64,000 nt of DNA from Streptomyces chattanoogensis (GTDB lineage Bacteria; Actinomycetota; Actinomycetes; Streptomycetales; Streptomycetaceae): positions 62,001 to 126,000 of the forward strand of contig NZ_LGKG01000024.1 of NCBI RefSeq assembly GCF_001294335.1, written 5' to 3'. Of the stretch, positions 36,722-43,699 are shown piece after piece. Positions within the stretch are counted from its first letter, which is position 1. The number at the start of each line of letters is the position of its first letter. The notes beneath the pieces were generated by a model. It did no database searches, was not told where the DNA came from, and worked only from the letters and a program-made list of their open reading frames with translations. The position numbers and the translations under genes are program-made.

Positions 36722-37480
36722 TCACACCTGCCGGACGGCGTTGGCCAGCATCGCGTCCCGCATGTAGACCGCGAGCCCCGGCCGGATCTTCTCGTACGTG
36801 GCCGTGAACCGCTCGTCCGCCACGTACATCTCCCCCAGCCCGGTGTGCATCTCGTAGCTGCAGTCGTAGTAGCCACCGCTGATGAACTGCCGGTGCTCCT
36901 CGGCCACGTCCATCGCCGCCTCGGAATCCGCCGCCACGCCCTGCGCCATCAGATCGGCCATCTTCCGGTGAATGGCGTCGAATTCCGCCATCAGCCGCTT
37001 CCAGTCCTCCTTCGTGTACGAGGCCGTCCGCCGCTGCGACTCCTTATAGGCGTCGCAACCGCCCCAGCGCTCCGCGGCCTCCGCCGCATAGTCGTCCGGG
37101 TCGAAGTCCCCGAAGACCTCGAACTTCTCCTCCGGTGTGAGCCGTACGTTCATCCTGCGTGCCTCCATCGTGTATGCGACGGCGGCGGCCATCTCCTGGA
37201 GCTTGCCGATCCGCGCTTTCAGCACGTCGTGCTGGCGCCGCAGATGTTCCTGCGGGTCCGCGTCCGGATCGTCCAGGAGGACCGCGACCTCGTCGAGCGG
37301 AAAGCCGAGCTCCCGGTAGAACAGGATCTGCTGCAGCCGGTCGAGGTCGTCGTCGCCGTAGCGGCGGTGCCCGGCGTGATTGCGCTCACTGGGCACCAGC
37401 AGCCCGATCTCGTCGTAGTGGTGCAGCGTCCGCACCGTGACACCGGCGAACCGGGCGACCTGTCCCACCGAATAGCTCAT
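36722..37480 (-). CDS. tipA: TipA-type MerR-family transcriptional regulator
   Basis: A 252-residue homologue of TipAL, the thiopeptide-responsive activator of S. lividans. Residues 1-75 form a MerR winged helix (YSVGQVARFAGVTVRTLHHYDEIGLL), residues about 78-108 a coiled coil, and the rest the TipAS ligand domain (LTPEEKFEVFGDFDPDDY ... YMRDAMLANAV). ATG at codon 110 (37153), preceded by GGAGG, matches the internal start from which TipAS is made. Cys207 (YYDC) is kept, but position 214 is Gly (EMHTGLGEMY), where as I recall TipAL has the cysteine that bonds covalently to thiostrepton. Divergent from a LysE-type exporter. Confidence 0.93.
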   Translation of the reverse strand: MSYSVGQVARFAGVTVRTLHHYDEIGLLVPSERNHAGHRRYGDDDLDRLQQILFYRELGFPLDEVAVLLDDPDADPQEHLRRQHDVLKARIGKLQEMAAAVAYTMEARRMNVRLTPEEKFEVFGDFDPDDYAAEAAERWGGCDAYKESQRRTASYTKEDWKRLMAEFDAIHRKMADLMAQGVAADSEAAMDVAEEHRQFISGGYYDCSYEMHTGLGEMYVADERFTATYEKIRPGLAVYMRDAMLANAVRQV

Positions 37481-37511
37481 TTCCGCGCCCTTCCTCTTCG
37501 GTACGCACTCC

Positions 37512-37542
37512 ACGATGTGTCCTCACGCCGCGTGAGGTGCAA
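37512..37542 (-). promoter_or_regulatory. tipA promoter with 19-bp spacer and dyad operator
   Basis: On the minus strand: -35 TTGCAC (37542-37537), a 19-base spacer, and -10 CATCGT (37517-37512). The spacer holds the inverted repeat CTCACG-CGG-CGTGAG (37522-37536). An overlong spacer with a central dyad is the hallmark of MerR-activated promoters and matches, from memory, the well-known thiostrepton-inducible tipA promoter. Confidence 0.88.
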
Positions 37543-37641
37543 GCCCGCAGGCACCGTTCTTCTGCACACGTCCGCATGCGCACATGTCCGCATGGTGAAA
37601 ACCCGTGAAGGGGTCTCCCGGCGGATGAGACCCTTCCCCAC

Positions 37642-38307
37642 ATGCTGGGGATAACGGATCTGTCCACCTATCTGGTGGGCCTCGCGCTGATCATTCTTCT
37701 GCCGGGACCGAATTCGCTGTACGTGGTCTCCGTGGCGGCCCGCCGCGGCCCGCGCGTCGCCTACCGCGCCGCGCTCGGCGTGCTCTGCGGCGACGCCGTC
37801 CTGATGACCCTGTCGGCGGGCGGCGTGGCCTCGCTGCTGCAGACCACCCCGATCCTCTTCGCCATCGTGAAATTCGCCGGCGCGGGATATCTGACCTGGC
37901 TGGCGATCGGCATGCTGCGCGGTGCCTGGTCCCTGTGGCGCGGCCGCCAGGCCCGCCGGGCGGAGCCCGCGGGCGAGCCGGCCGAGCCCAGGGAGACGGT
38001 CGAGCGCCCGTACCGCCGGGCCCTGGTGATCAGCCTCCTCAACCCCAAGGCGATCCTCTTCTTCATCTCCTTCTTCGTGCAGTTCGTGGACCCGTCCTAC
38101 GCCCATCCGGTGCTGTCCTTCGTCACCCTCGGCGCCTGGGCCCAGCTCTTCAGCTTCACGTATCTGTCGGTGCTGATCTTCAGCGGTACGTTCCTGGCGG
38201 CCACCTTCCGGCGCCGCCGCAAGCTGACGGCCGGTCTGTCGGCGGGCGCCGGGGCGGCATTCCTCGGCTTCGCCGCGAAACTGTCGCTGGCGAGCGCGAG
38301 CAGTTAG
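37642..38307 (+). CDS. LysE-family amino acid/metabolite exporter
   Basis: A 221-residue protein with six predicted helices. The start has YLVGLALIILLPGPNSLYVVSVAARRG, the conserved PGPN motif of LysE/RhtB exporters, and NPKAILFFISFFVQFVD is the second conserved motif. It is divergent from tipA, so the TipA operator could affect it. The exported compound is unknown. No strong ribosome site precedes ATG 37642. Confidence 0.9.
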   Translation: MLGITDLSTYLVGLALIILLPGPNSLYVVSVAARRGPRVAYRAALGVLCGDAVLMTLSAGGVASLLQTTPILFAIVKFAGAGYLTWLAIGMLRGAWSLWRGRQARRAEPAGEPAEPRETVERPYRRALVISLLNPKAILFFISFFVQFVDPSYAHPVLSFVTLGAWAQLFSFTYLSVLIFSGTFLAATFRRRRKLTAGLSAGAGAAFLGFAAKLSLASASS

Positions 38308-38336
38308 GCCTCCGGACCGGGGGATATCGTCCCTGC

Positions 38337-38825
38337 ATGACTCCTCGTCGCCTCGCGGTATCCGGTGTATCGGTGGTAGCTCTTCTGGTCATCGCGGCGA
38401 CATTCCTCGTCTCCGGAAACGCGGTGCAGGTGGCACCGCCCGCTCCGGAGGCGAAAGTCCGCGGGATGTGCACCGCGCTTGCCGATGCCCTGCCCGATTC
38501 CGTGGCCGGCCTCGAGCGACGGGATACGGAACCCTCATCGCCCTTCACCGCGGCATGGGGCGATTCCGCGATCGTTCTCCGCTGCGGTGTACCGCGCCCG
38601 GCGGAAATGCTCGACACCAAGGCGGCGGGTGGCGAGATCCGCGGGGTGCGGTGGCTGCTGCAGACTTCGCCGGACGGCCGCCACCGGTGCACCACCGCGC
38701 TGCGCAAGGCCTACGTGGAGCTGACCCTTCCCGCGAAGTACGGCGACGTGGGCGCTCTCATGGATCTGGCGGCCGCGATCAAGAAGACGGTGCCGCGGAT
38801 CCAGGACGGCGCCAAGTCCTCCTGA
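38337..38825 (+). CDS. DUF3515 domain-containing secreted or membrane protein
   Basis: A 162-residue protein with an N-terminal hydrophobic segment (VSGVSVVALLVIAATFLVSG) and two Cys in the mature part (CTALADALPDSVAGLERRD and VLRCGVPRP), plus a further Cys in RHRCTTAL. The layout matches DUF3515, a small actinobacterial exported family of unknown function. It follows the LysE gene by 29 bases and may be co-transcribed. Confidence 0.8.
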   Translation: MTPRRLAVSGVSVVALLVIAATFLVSGNAVQVAPPAPEAKVRGMCTALADALPDSVAGLERRDTEPSSPFTAAWGDSAIVLRCGVPRPAEMLDTKAAGGEIRGVRWLLQTSPDGRHRCTTALRKAYVELTLPAKYGDVGALMDLAAAIKKTVPRIQDGAKSS

Positions 38826-38829
38826 CGCG

Positions 38830-39162
38830 TCAGAGCCGGCCGCCCCCGCTGGACGACCACCTGTTCAGCCGCCGCACGTCCGCCGCCAGCGCCGCGCGCC
38901 GGGCGTGGACCGCCCGGCGCTCCGCCCATTCCTCCGGGGTGAGGACGTACGGCCTGACGGCGCGGGCGTCCGCGCTGCACATCAGGTGGAGGGCGGACGG
39001 TACGCGGCGTACGCACACCAGGTGGCGGCGCTGCGGGCTCGGCGCCGCTACGCGCCAAGTGGCGCCGGTGGTCGGCTCGTTGAGCGGTGCCCGATGCTGG
39101 CCACGGCCGGGAATTAACCATCGCAGCAGCGATTCGAAGATCATCTGGATCAGGCCGATCAC
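38830..39162 (-). CDS. Small protein with amphipathic N-terminus and VRPYVLTPE motif (110 aa), locus B; has a TTA codon
   Basis: Paralogue of the 105-residue protein at 2568-2885. The N-terminus LIQMIFESLLRWLIPGRG is hydrophobic and amphipathic, and the C-terminal part has ARAVRPYVLTPEEWAERR. GTG 39162 starts 4 bases after the stop of the upstream gene. Codon 16 is TTA (39115-39117, minus strand), implying control by the bldA tRNA. Function is unknown; the same position relative to an XRE/DUF397 pair in loci A and B is the main clue. Confidence 0.65.
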   Translation of the reverse strand: MIGLIQMIFESLLRWLIPGRGQHRAPLNEPTTGATWRVAAPSPQRRHLVCVRRVPSALHLMCSADARAVRPYVLTPEEWAERRAVHARRAALAADVRRLNRWSSSGGGRL

Positions 39163-39166
39163 GTCG

Positions 39167-39376
39167 TCAACTCTTCTCGGCTGCCTTGCGGAGCGCCGTG
39201 GCCAGCTTCCGGGCGGTGGCCACGTTGCAGTTCCCGAGGGCGACGAGCGGGACGCCGTAACGGCCCGCGAAGCTCGGCAGGTCGACGCCGAGCGACGGCA
39301 GGGTGATGCCGTTGGCCCGGAGCGCGGCGTGCAGCGCGGCGGCGCTGTCGTGTACGTCGTCGTGGTGGTCGGGCAT
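39167..39376 (-). CDS. Small hypothetical protein (69 aa), locus B
   Basis: Begins MPDHHDDVHDSAAALHAALRA, His/Asp-rich, then LPSLGVDLPSFAGRYGVPLVALGNC and a basic helical end (ARKLATALRKAAEKS). Small proteins of this type beside streptomycete XRE/DUF397 pairs have no known role. It is divergent from the broken XRE gene and co-directional with the 110-residue gene, almost certainly one operon. Confidence 0.6.
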   Translation of the reverse strand: MPDHHDDVHDSAAALHAALRANGITLPSLGVDLPSFAGRYGVPLVALGNCNVATARKLATALRKAAEKS

Positions 39377-39421
39377 GTGTCGTACGCCTTCCTTTGCGCT
39401 TGGTGACGAATCCCTCACAGC

Positions 39422-39431
39422 GTGACGTCAC
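39422..39431. promoter_or_regulatory. GTGACGTCAC palindrome in the divergent promoter region of locus B
   Basis: A perfect 10-bp palindrome between the 69-residue gene and the XRE pseudogene. Locus A has a dyad with the same GTGAC half in the matching position (3075-3095). It may be the operator of the original XRE regulator. Confidence 0.35.
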
Positions 39432-39493
39432 CGGGCGTAGCGTGGAAGGCAATTGGGTTGCGCACGACAATCCGGCAAACCAGGTGGTGAACC

Positions 39494-40351
39494 ATGCCTC
39501 CTCGCAAAGATCCCGACGCATCAGCAAGCGTCCCCTGCTTCTACGGCGCCGAGTTGCGCTACCTGAGGGAAGAAGCGGGCCTCACTCTCGAACAGTTAGC
39601 GGACGGCAGCTTTCGCGGCATCTCGTTCCTCAGCCAGATCGAGCGGGGCGAGCGCGGAATGCCGCTGGATCTGGCCATCCACTGCGACACGGTGCTCAAG
39701 ACGAACGGGTTCTTCCAGCGTCGCTGTGAAGATGCGTAGAAGGCACGGCGGACCGGTCATCCCTCGTACTTCGCGGATATCCCGGACCTGGAGAAACAGG
39801 CGACGACGATCGAGGAGTGAGCGCCCTTCGTCATCCCGGGCCTGCTGCAGACGGAGGCGTACATCCGGGAGCTCATCCGGGTGGCGAAACCGTGGGAGGA
39901 GGCCGAGGATGCCGAACACAAGGTTCGTGCGCGCATAGAGCGCGCGAAGCTCTGGAAGAGCAAGGTCCGCCCTACGTACTGGGTGATCCTTCGCGAGGAC
40001 CTGATCCGCAAACCGCTGCTTCCTCCCGAGCAGATGGCCGAGCAGCTGAAGCACATCGTCGAAGTGATCCGATCCACGCAGAGCGTTTTGCAGATCCTCC
40101 CGGACACAACCATCGGCTACCCCCTCATGATGGGCGGCGAAGTGCGGGTGATGACCTTCTCGGACGCCCCACCGGTGGTCTGGGTCGAAGGCACATTCAA
40201 CGGCGAATCCATCGACTATCCACCCCTCGTGACGGACCATCGGAGGTCGTACGATCTGCTGAGGGCCGCCGCACTGCCACCCAAGGCGTCCCTGGCCCTT
40301 ATCGAGGAAGCCGCAAGGGGATACAGAGATGAAGCCCAAGAACAAGCTTGA
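39494..40351 (+). pseudogene. XRE/DUF5753 regulator interrupted by two in-frame stop codons (locus B)
   Basis: The frame encodes a helix-turn-helix (ELRYLREEAGLTLEQLADG ... SQIERGERG), stops at TAG 39737-39739, continues in the same frame with HPSYFADIPDLEKQATTIEE, stops at TGA 39818-39820, then resumes as APFVIPGLLQTEAYIREL and runs through a full DUF5753 region to 40351. No frameshift is needed: both interruptions are nonsense codons, and TGA sits where TGG (Trp) is common in the family. Codon 39596-39598 is TTA. The last 23 bases overlap the intact DUF397 gene. Stop readthrough is the alternative to a pseudogene. Confidence 0.85.
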
Positions 40352-40550
40352 CCTGAGCTCTGCCACCTGGCGGAAGAGCAGCCACAGCAACCCCGACGGC
40401 GCCAACTGCATCGAGGTCCGCGACGACCTCCCCGGCCTCGTCCCCGTCCGCGACAGCAAGGACCCGCACGGCCCGGCGCTCGTCTTCCCGGCCGCCAGCT
40501 GGTCGTCGTTCGTCACCGCCGTCAAGGACGCCGAACTGCCGGACGCCTGA
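40329..40550 (+). CDS. DUF397 domain-containing protein (locus B)
   Basis: A 73-residue DUF397 protein: LSSATWRKSSHSNPDGANCIEV and VPVRDSKDPHGPALVFPAASWSSF. It closely matches the DUF397 of locus A. It is intact although its XRE partner is broken, so it is either about to decay or acts with another XRE protein. ATG 40329 overlaps the XRE frame by 23 bases. Confidence 0.88.
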   Translation: MKPKNKLDLSSATWRKSSHSNPDGANCIEVRDDLPGLVPVRDSKDPHGPALVFPAASWSSFVTAVKDAELPDA

Positions 40551-40571
40551 CACTCGTTGGACAGCCGACCC

Positions 40572-40599
40572 GCTCCCCCGCTCTCAGCCGCGGGGGAGC
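40572..40599. terminator. Hairpin terminator between convergent genes
   Basis: 10-bp perfect stem GCTCCCCCGC / GCGGGGGAGC with an eight-base loop, after the DUF397 stop and covering the stop of the minus-strand gene 40584-41318. Confidence 0.7.
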
Positions 40600-41318
40600 A
40601 GGTTGACCAGTTCGTACAGCTCCACGGCGAGCACTTCGAGCATTTTGGGGGCGGTGCGCCCCTCCGACCAGGCGATCGCGACGTTGCCGTCGAGACGCAC
40701 GTGCCTGCCGGTCAGCTGGGCGCGTTGGAGTACGTCCGGTCTGACGAGTGCGGAGAAAACCCAATCTTCGGCGACCAGCACTCTCGTTCCCCCGTGGTCC
40801 GGACCGAGCGCCGCAAGCGCGTGGTACTCGCGCACGAGATGCCTGCGACGACGCTTCTCCCTGGGGGACAACCAGAAGCATGGCTTGGGGATCGACGCGA
40901 AGTCCCACCGTGTCGCCTGCCAGTGCTCGCTCTTGGGGTAGAAGCCGAAGAGAGGAAGCGTCCGGGGGAAGAACAAGGCCACCCCGGACGACAGGACCTC
41001 GTAGGAAGAGTTGCCTCTGGGGAACGACTGCTTGAGATGCCAGAGCACCACCTCTGCGCGCTCATCAGTGCCGCCCGGATCTGCCAGCTCGCCGACGGTG
41101 GCGTACCGGAAAACTCCGCCACCGCTCACCGGCTGGCCGCGAAGCCGTCGTTTCACGTCTATGCGAGCGTTGAACTTCCGCACCGCTCGCCAGTCCGGAC
41201 GAACGTTGTCCCAGTCCTCCTCCGACTCCCGGAGCGTGACCGGATCGGGCCGAGGATCCCCGGCGGGCCGCCTCCGACGGCCCGTGCCCTCCCATTTCTT
41301 ACCGTCGAAAGGCCACAT
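40584..41318 (-). CDS. Hypothetical protein (244 aa) downstream of WXG-like genes
   Basis: I do not recognise the family. It is a soluble, Arg- and Trp-rich protein with PDWRAVRKFNARIDVKRRL, a hydrophobic core LSSGVALFFPRTLPLFGFYP, and an end ALVRPDVLQRAQLTGRHVRLDG ... VELYELVNLLPRG. No signal peptide or membrane helix. It is the third gene of a minus-strand set after an EspC-like and a WXG-like gene (41-base gap). A secretion-chaperone or immunity role is possible by position only. Confidence 0.55.
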   Translation of the reverse strand: MWPFDGKKWEGTGRRRRPAGDPRPDPVTLRESEEDWDNVRPDWRAVRKFNARIDVKRRLRGQPVSGGGVFRYATVGELADPGGTDERAEVVLWHLKQSFPRGNSSYEVLSSGVALFFPRTLPLFGFYPKSEHWQATRWDFASIPKPCFWLSPREKRRRRHLVREYHALAALGPDHGGTRVLVAEDWVFSALVRPDVLQRAQLTGRHVRLDGNVAIAWSEGRTAPKMLEVLAVELYELVNLLPRG

Positions 41319-41359
41319 CGCGGCCGCCCCCTAGGCGATCTGGCTGAGGGACTCCACGG

Positions 41360-42484
41360 CTATTCACGGGGAAGCCGCACCGCACCGTCTTCGTCCGTGA
41401 CGGCGTCCCCCGCCTCCGGCCAATGCTCTTTGACCGTTCCCTCGTGAATGCCGCCAACCCCGTAGACGGCCCCGTTCGCACCGATCTCATGAAGGTTACG
41501 CATCGCCGGCCGCGCCGCCTCAGGTACGTGTTCGCCTCGGAACCGACCCGCGTAGTGCGCGCCCGCACCGCCGGTGACGAAGCTGGTCGCGGTATCGGCA
41601 CCCACCGAGGCATTCGGGTCGTCGTGCTCGGCCGCCCATGTACCGGCCGCGCTGGTAGCCGCACCGGAGACGACACTCTGGACCTTCTTGGCGCCACCCG
41701 TCAGACCGTCGCCGGCCAGCACCTTCTCGAAGGCGTTGGGCGCACCGTGCCGGCCCAGCGAGCCCAGGCCCTTGCCCAGCGCTCCCGGAGCCGCCGCCAC
41801 GCCGCCGGCGATCAGCGCGTTCCTCGCATCATGCATGTCGACGTCACCCTGGCCGGTGGCCCGCTTGGTGATTTCGGTGCCCAAGAGGTTCATCGCGGAG
41901 TTCCTGAGACCGTCCTGAATCAGCTTGGACAGCGCCTTGACGATACGCATCAGGGTCCTGGAACCCTTGACCAGCTTGAGGACGGCATTCTCGGCCTTCT
42001 CCGCAAGGGCCGTGAACTTCTCCACCCAGGTGAGGAGCTTCGCCACCCGGGCTCCGGCGGCGGCCGTTGCCACCAGTTCCGAGATGCCCGCCGTGACCAC
42101 CGACAGCACGGCGCCGGCGAGTTCTGTCTCCGCGATCTCCAGGGCGATCTCGACGATCTCCTTGACGATCTCCTCGGCCTCGTCGGCGTAGGCGTCGAGC
42201 TCCTTCTGTACCTCGGCGAAGTTCTTCGCGGTGGCCTGGAAGGCGTCGTACTGCTGCTTCCAGTGCTCCTTGAAGGCGTCGGCCGCATCGCCGCGCCAGG
42301 TGACGCCCACGACGGCGTCGACCCGGTTGTTCAGGTGCTCGGCGGTCTGGTGGAGGTCCTGGCCGAGGCTGTGCCATCGGCCGGCGATGGTGCGCAGGGT
42401 GGCCGGGTCACCGCCGGGCCAGGGGATGTGGAAAAGTTCGAGGACCGGGACGACCTTGTCCACGATGAAGCTGTTGACGCTCAT
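41360..42484 (-). CDS. WXG100-like N-terminal domain protein, putative type VII secretion substrate
   Basis: A 374-residue protein. The first ~110 residues are a helical hairpin with a WxG motif (VTWRGDAADAFKEHW, Trp63), as in WXG100/PPE-type substrates. Residues ~110-190 contain hydrophobic and amphipathic helices (LAGAVLSVVTAGISELVATAAAGA). The rest is Gly/Ala-rich pre-toxin-like sequence ending GGIHEGTVKEHWPEAGDA. No known toxin domain is visible at the C-terminus. It starts 3 bases after the stop of the EspC-like gene, so the two are co-translated. Confidence 0.65.
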   Translation of the reverse strand: MSVNSFIVDKVVPVLELFHIPWPGGDPATLRTIAGRWHSLGQDLHQTAEHLNNRVDAVVGVTWRGDAADAFKEHWKQQYDAFQATAKNFAEVQKELDAYADEAEEIVKEIVEIALEIAETELAGAVLSVVTAGISELVATAAAGARVAKLLTWVEKFTALAEKAENAVLKLVKGSRTLMRIVKALSKLIQDGLRNSAMNLLGTEITKRATGQGDVDMHDARNALIAGGVAAAPGALGKGLGSLGRHGAPNAFEKVLAGDGLTGGAKKVQSVVSGAATSAAGTWAAEHDDPNASVGADTATSFVTGGAGAHYAGRFRGEHVPEAARPAMRNLHEIGANGAVYGVGGIHEGTVKEHWPEAGDAVTDEDGAVRLPRE

Positions 42485-42487
42485 CGG

Positions 42488-42799
42488 TCAGGCCCCCATC
42501 GTCGCGCTGACGTGCTGGTCGACGCCCTCGTAGTTGCCGGCGGACTGGTGCACGCCGGAGCTGTTGGCGTAGAGCAGATGGGCGAGCTCGGTCAGGCCTT
42601 CACCGGTGTGGACCACCATCTCCACGTACTGCGAGGTCACTCCAGTGCACGCACCCAGCAGCCCGAACGCCTCTCCGATCTCGATGACGCTTCCCTGGAA
42701 GTCCTTGATGCACCCGGCGAGTTCATCGGCGGCGGATTGAAAATCCGCTGCCAGTTCTCGTAATCCGTCCGGATGCGCCTGAAAATGCCCGGCCGCCAT
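42488..42799 (-). CDS. EspC-like type VII secretion target (103 aa) with a TTA codon
   Basis: Small helical protein resembling ESX EspC/T7SS_ESX targets: ELAADFQSAADELAGCIKDFQG, then a second helix ending LTELAHLLYANSSGVHQSAGNYEGVDQ. ATG 42799 has GGGGGAG six bases upstream; ATG 42814 is an alternative. Codon 13 (42761-42763, minus strand) is TTA. It is the first gene of the set with the WXG-like protein. No ESX ATPase or membrane gene lies in the window. Confidence 0.6.
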   Translation of the reverse strand: MAAGHFQAHPDGLRELAADFQSAADELAGCIKDFQGSVIEIGEAFGLLGACTGVTSQYVEMVVHTGEGLTELAHLLYANSSGVHQSAGNYEGVDQHVSATMGA

Positions 42800-43033
42800 A
42801 TGCCACTCCCCCATCTGTGCATCGTCGTCATCGCCCGCACTGCATTCGAAAACATGAGCGACGGGCGGAACGCTACGAGGCCCCCTCGGGGGAGATCGCC
42901 GAATTTTGCTGCGCTTGATCCAACCCTGACGCCGTCCATATGCGCGACGGAGGGAACCGACTCTCCCTCTGGCCGAACCCCGGAGGCTCGACACCCCTTA
43001 TGCCCCTATTGTCGGCGGCGAGGAGGTACGTCC

Positions 43034-43678
43034 ATGTCCCCAGACCCGCCCCCGCCCCACCCTCCGCCCGTGCACGTAGCCGTCATCTACTACTCGTCGA
43101 CCGGCACCATCGCCGAGCTCGCCCGGGTGATCGCGGACACCGCAGAGCACGAGGGGGCGGAGGTCCGGTTGCGGCGGGCGGCCGAGCTGGCGCCGCAGGT
43201 GGCGATCGACGCCAATCCGGCGTGGGCGGCCAATGCCGCGGCGACCGCCGACATCCTGGAGGCGACCGCCGAGGACATGCTCTGGGCGGACGCCGTCATC
43301 CTCGGCACACCCACCCGCTTCGGGAATGTGTCCTCGCAGCTCAAGCAGTATCTCGACACCCTGGGCGGCCACTGGCAGGCGGGCCATCTGCAGGACAAGG
43401 TCTACAGCGGCTTCACCGCCAGCGCCACGAAACACGGCGGCCAGGAGTCCACCCTGCTCGCGCTCTATCAGACCGTTCACCACTTCGGCGGGATCCTCGT
43501 GACCCCCGGGTACACCGACCCGTCGAAGTTCACCGACGGGAATCCGTACGGGACGTCCCACGTCGGCGGGCCGGACACCCCGGTGGACGACGAGGCGCGC
43601 ACCGCCGCCCGCGTCCAGGCCCGGCGGGTCGTGAAATTCACCAGGGCCATCAAGGCAGGTCCGGCGCAGGCCGGTTGA
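43034..43678 (+). CDS. wrbA: NAD(P)H:quinone oxidoreductase, WrbA family
   Basis: A 214-residue flavodoxin-like protein. IYYSSTGTIAELARVIA is the FMN phosphate loop; ILGTPTRFGNVSSQLKQYLD and SGFTASATKHGGQESTLLAL are WrbA signatures. It catalyses two-electron reduction of quinones and protects from redox cycling. A perfect AGGAGG lies eight bases before ATG 43034. The gene is followed by glutamate decarboxylase after 21 bases and is probably co-transcribed. Confidence 0.95.
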   Translation: MSPDPPPPHPPPVHVAVIYYSSTGTIAELARVIADTAEHEGAEVRLRRAAELAPQVAIDANPAWAANAAATADILEATAEDMLWADAVILGTPTRFGNVSSQLKQYLDTLGGHWQAGHLQDKVYSGFTASATKHGGQESTLLALYQTVHHFGGILVTPGYTDPSKFTDGNPYGTSHVGGPDTPVDDEARTAARVQARRVVKFTRAIKAGPAQAG

Positions 43679-43699
43679 GGAGAGGAGGGCGACGCACTC

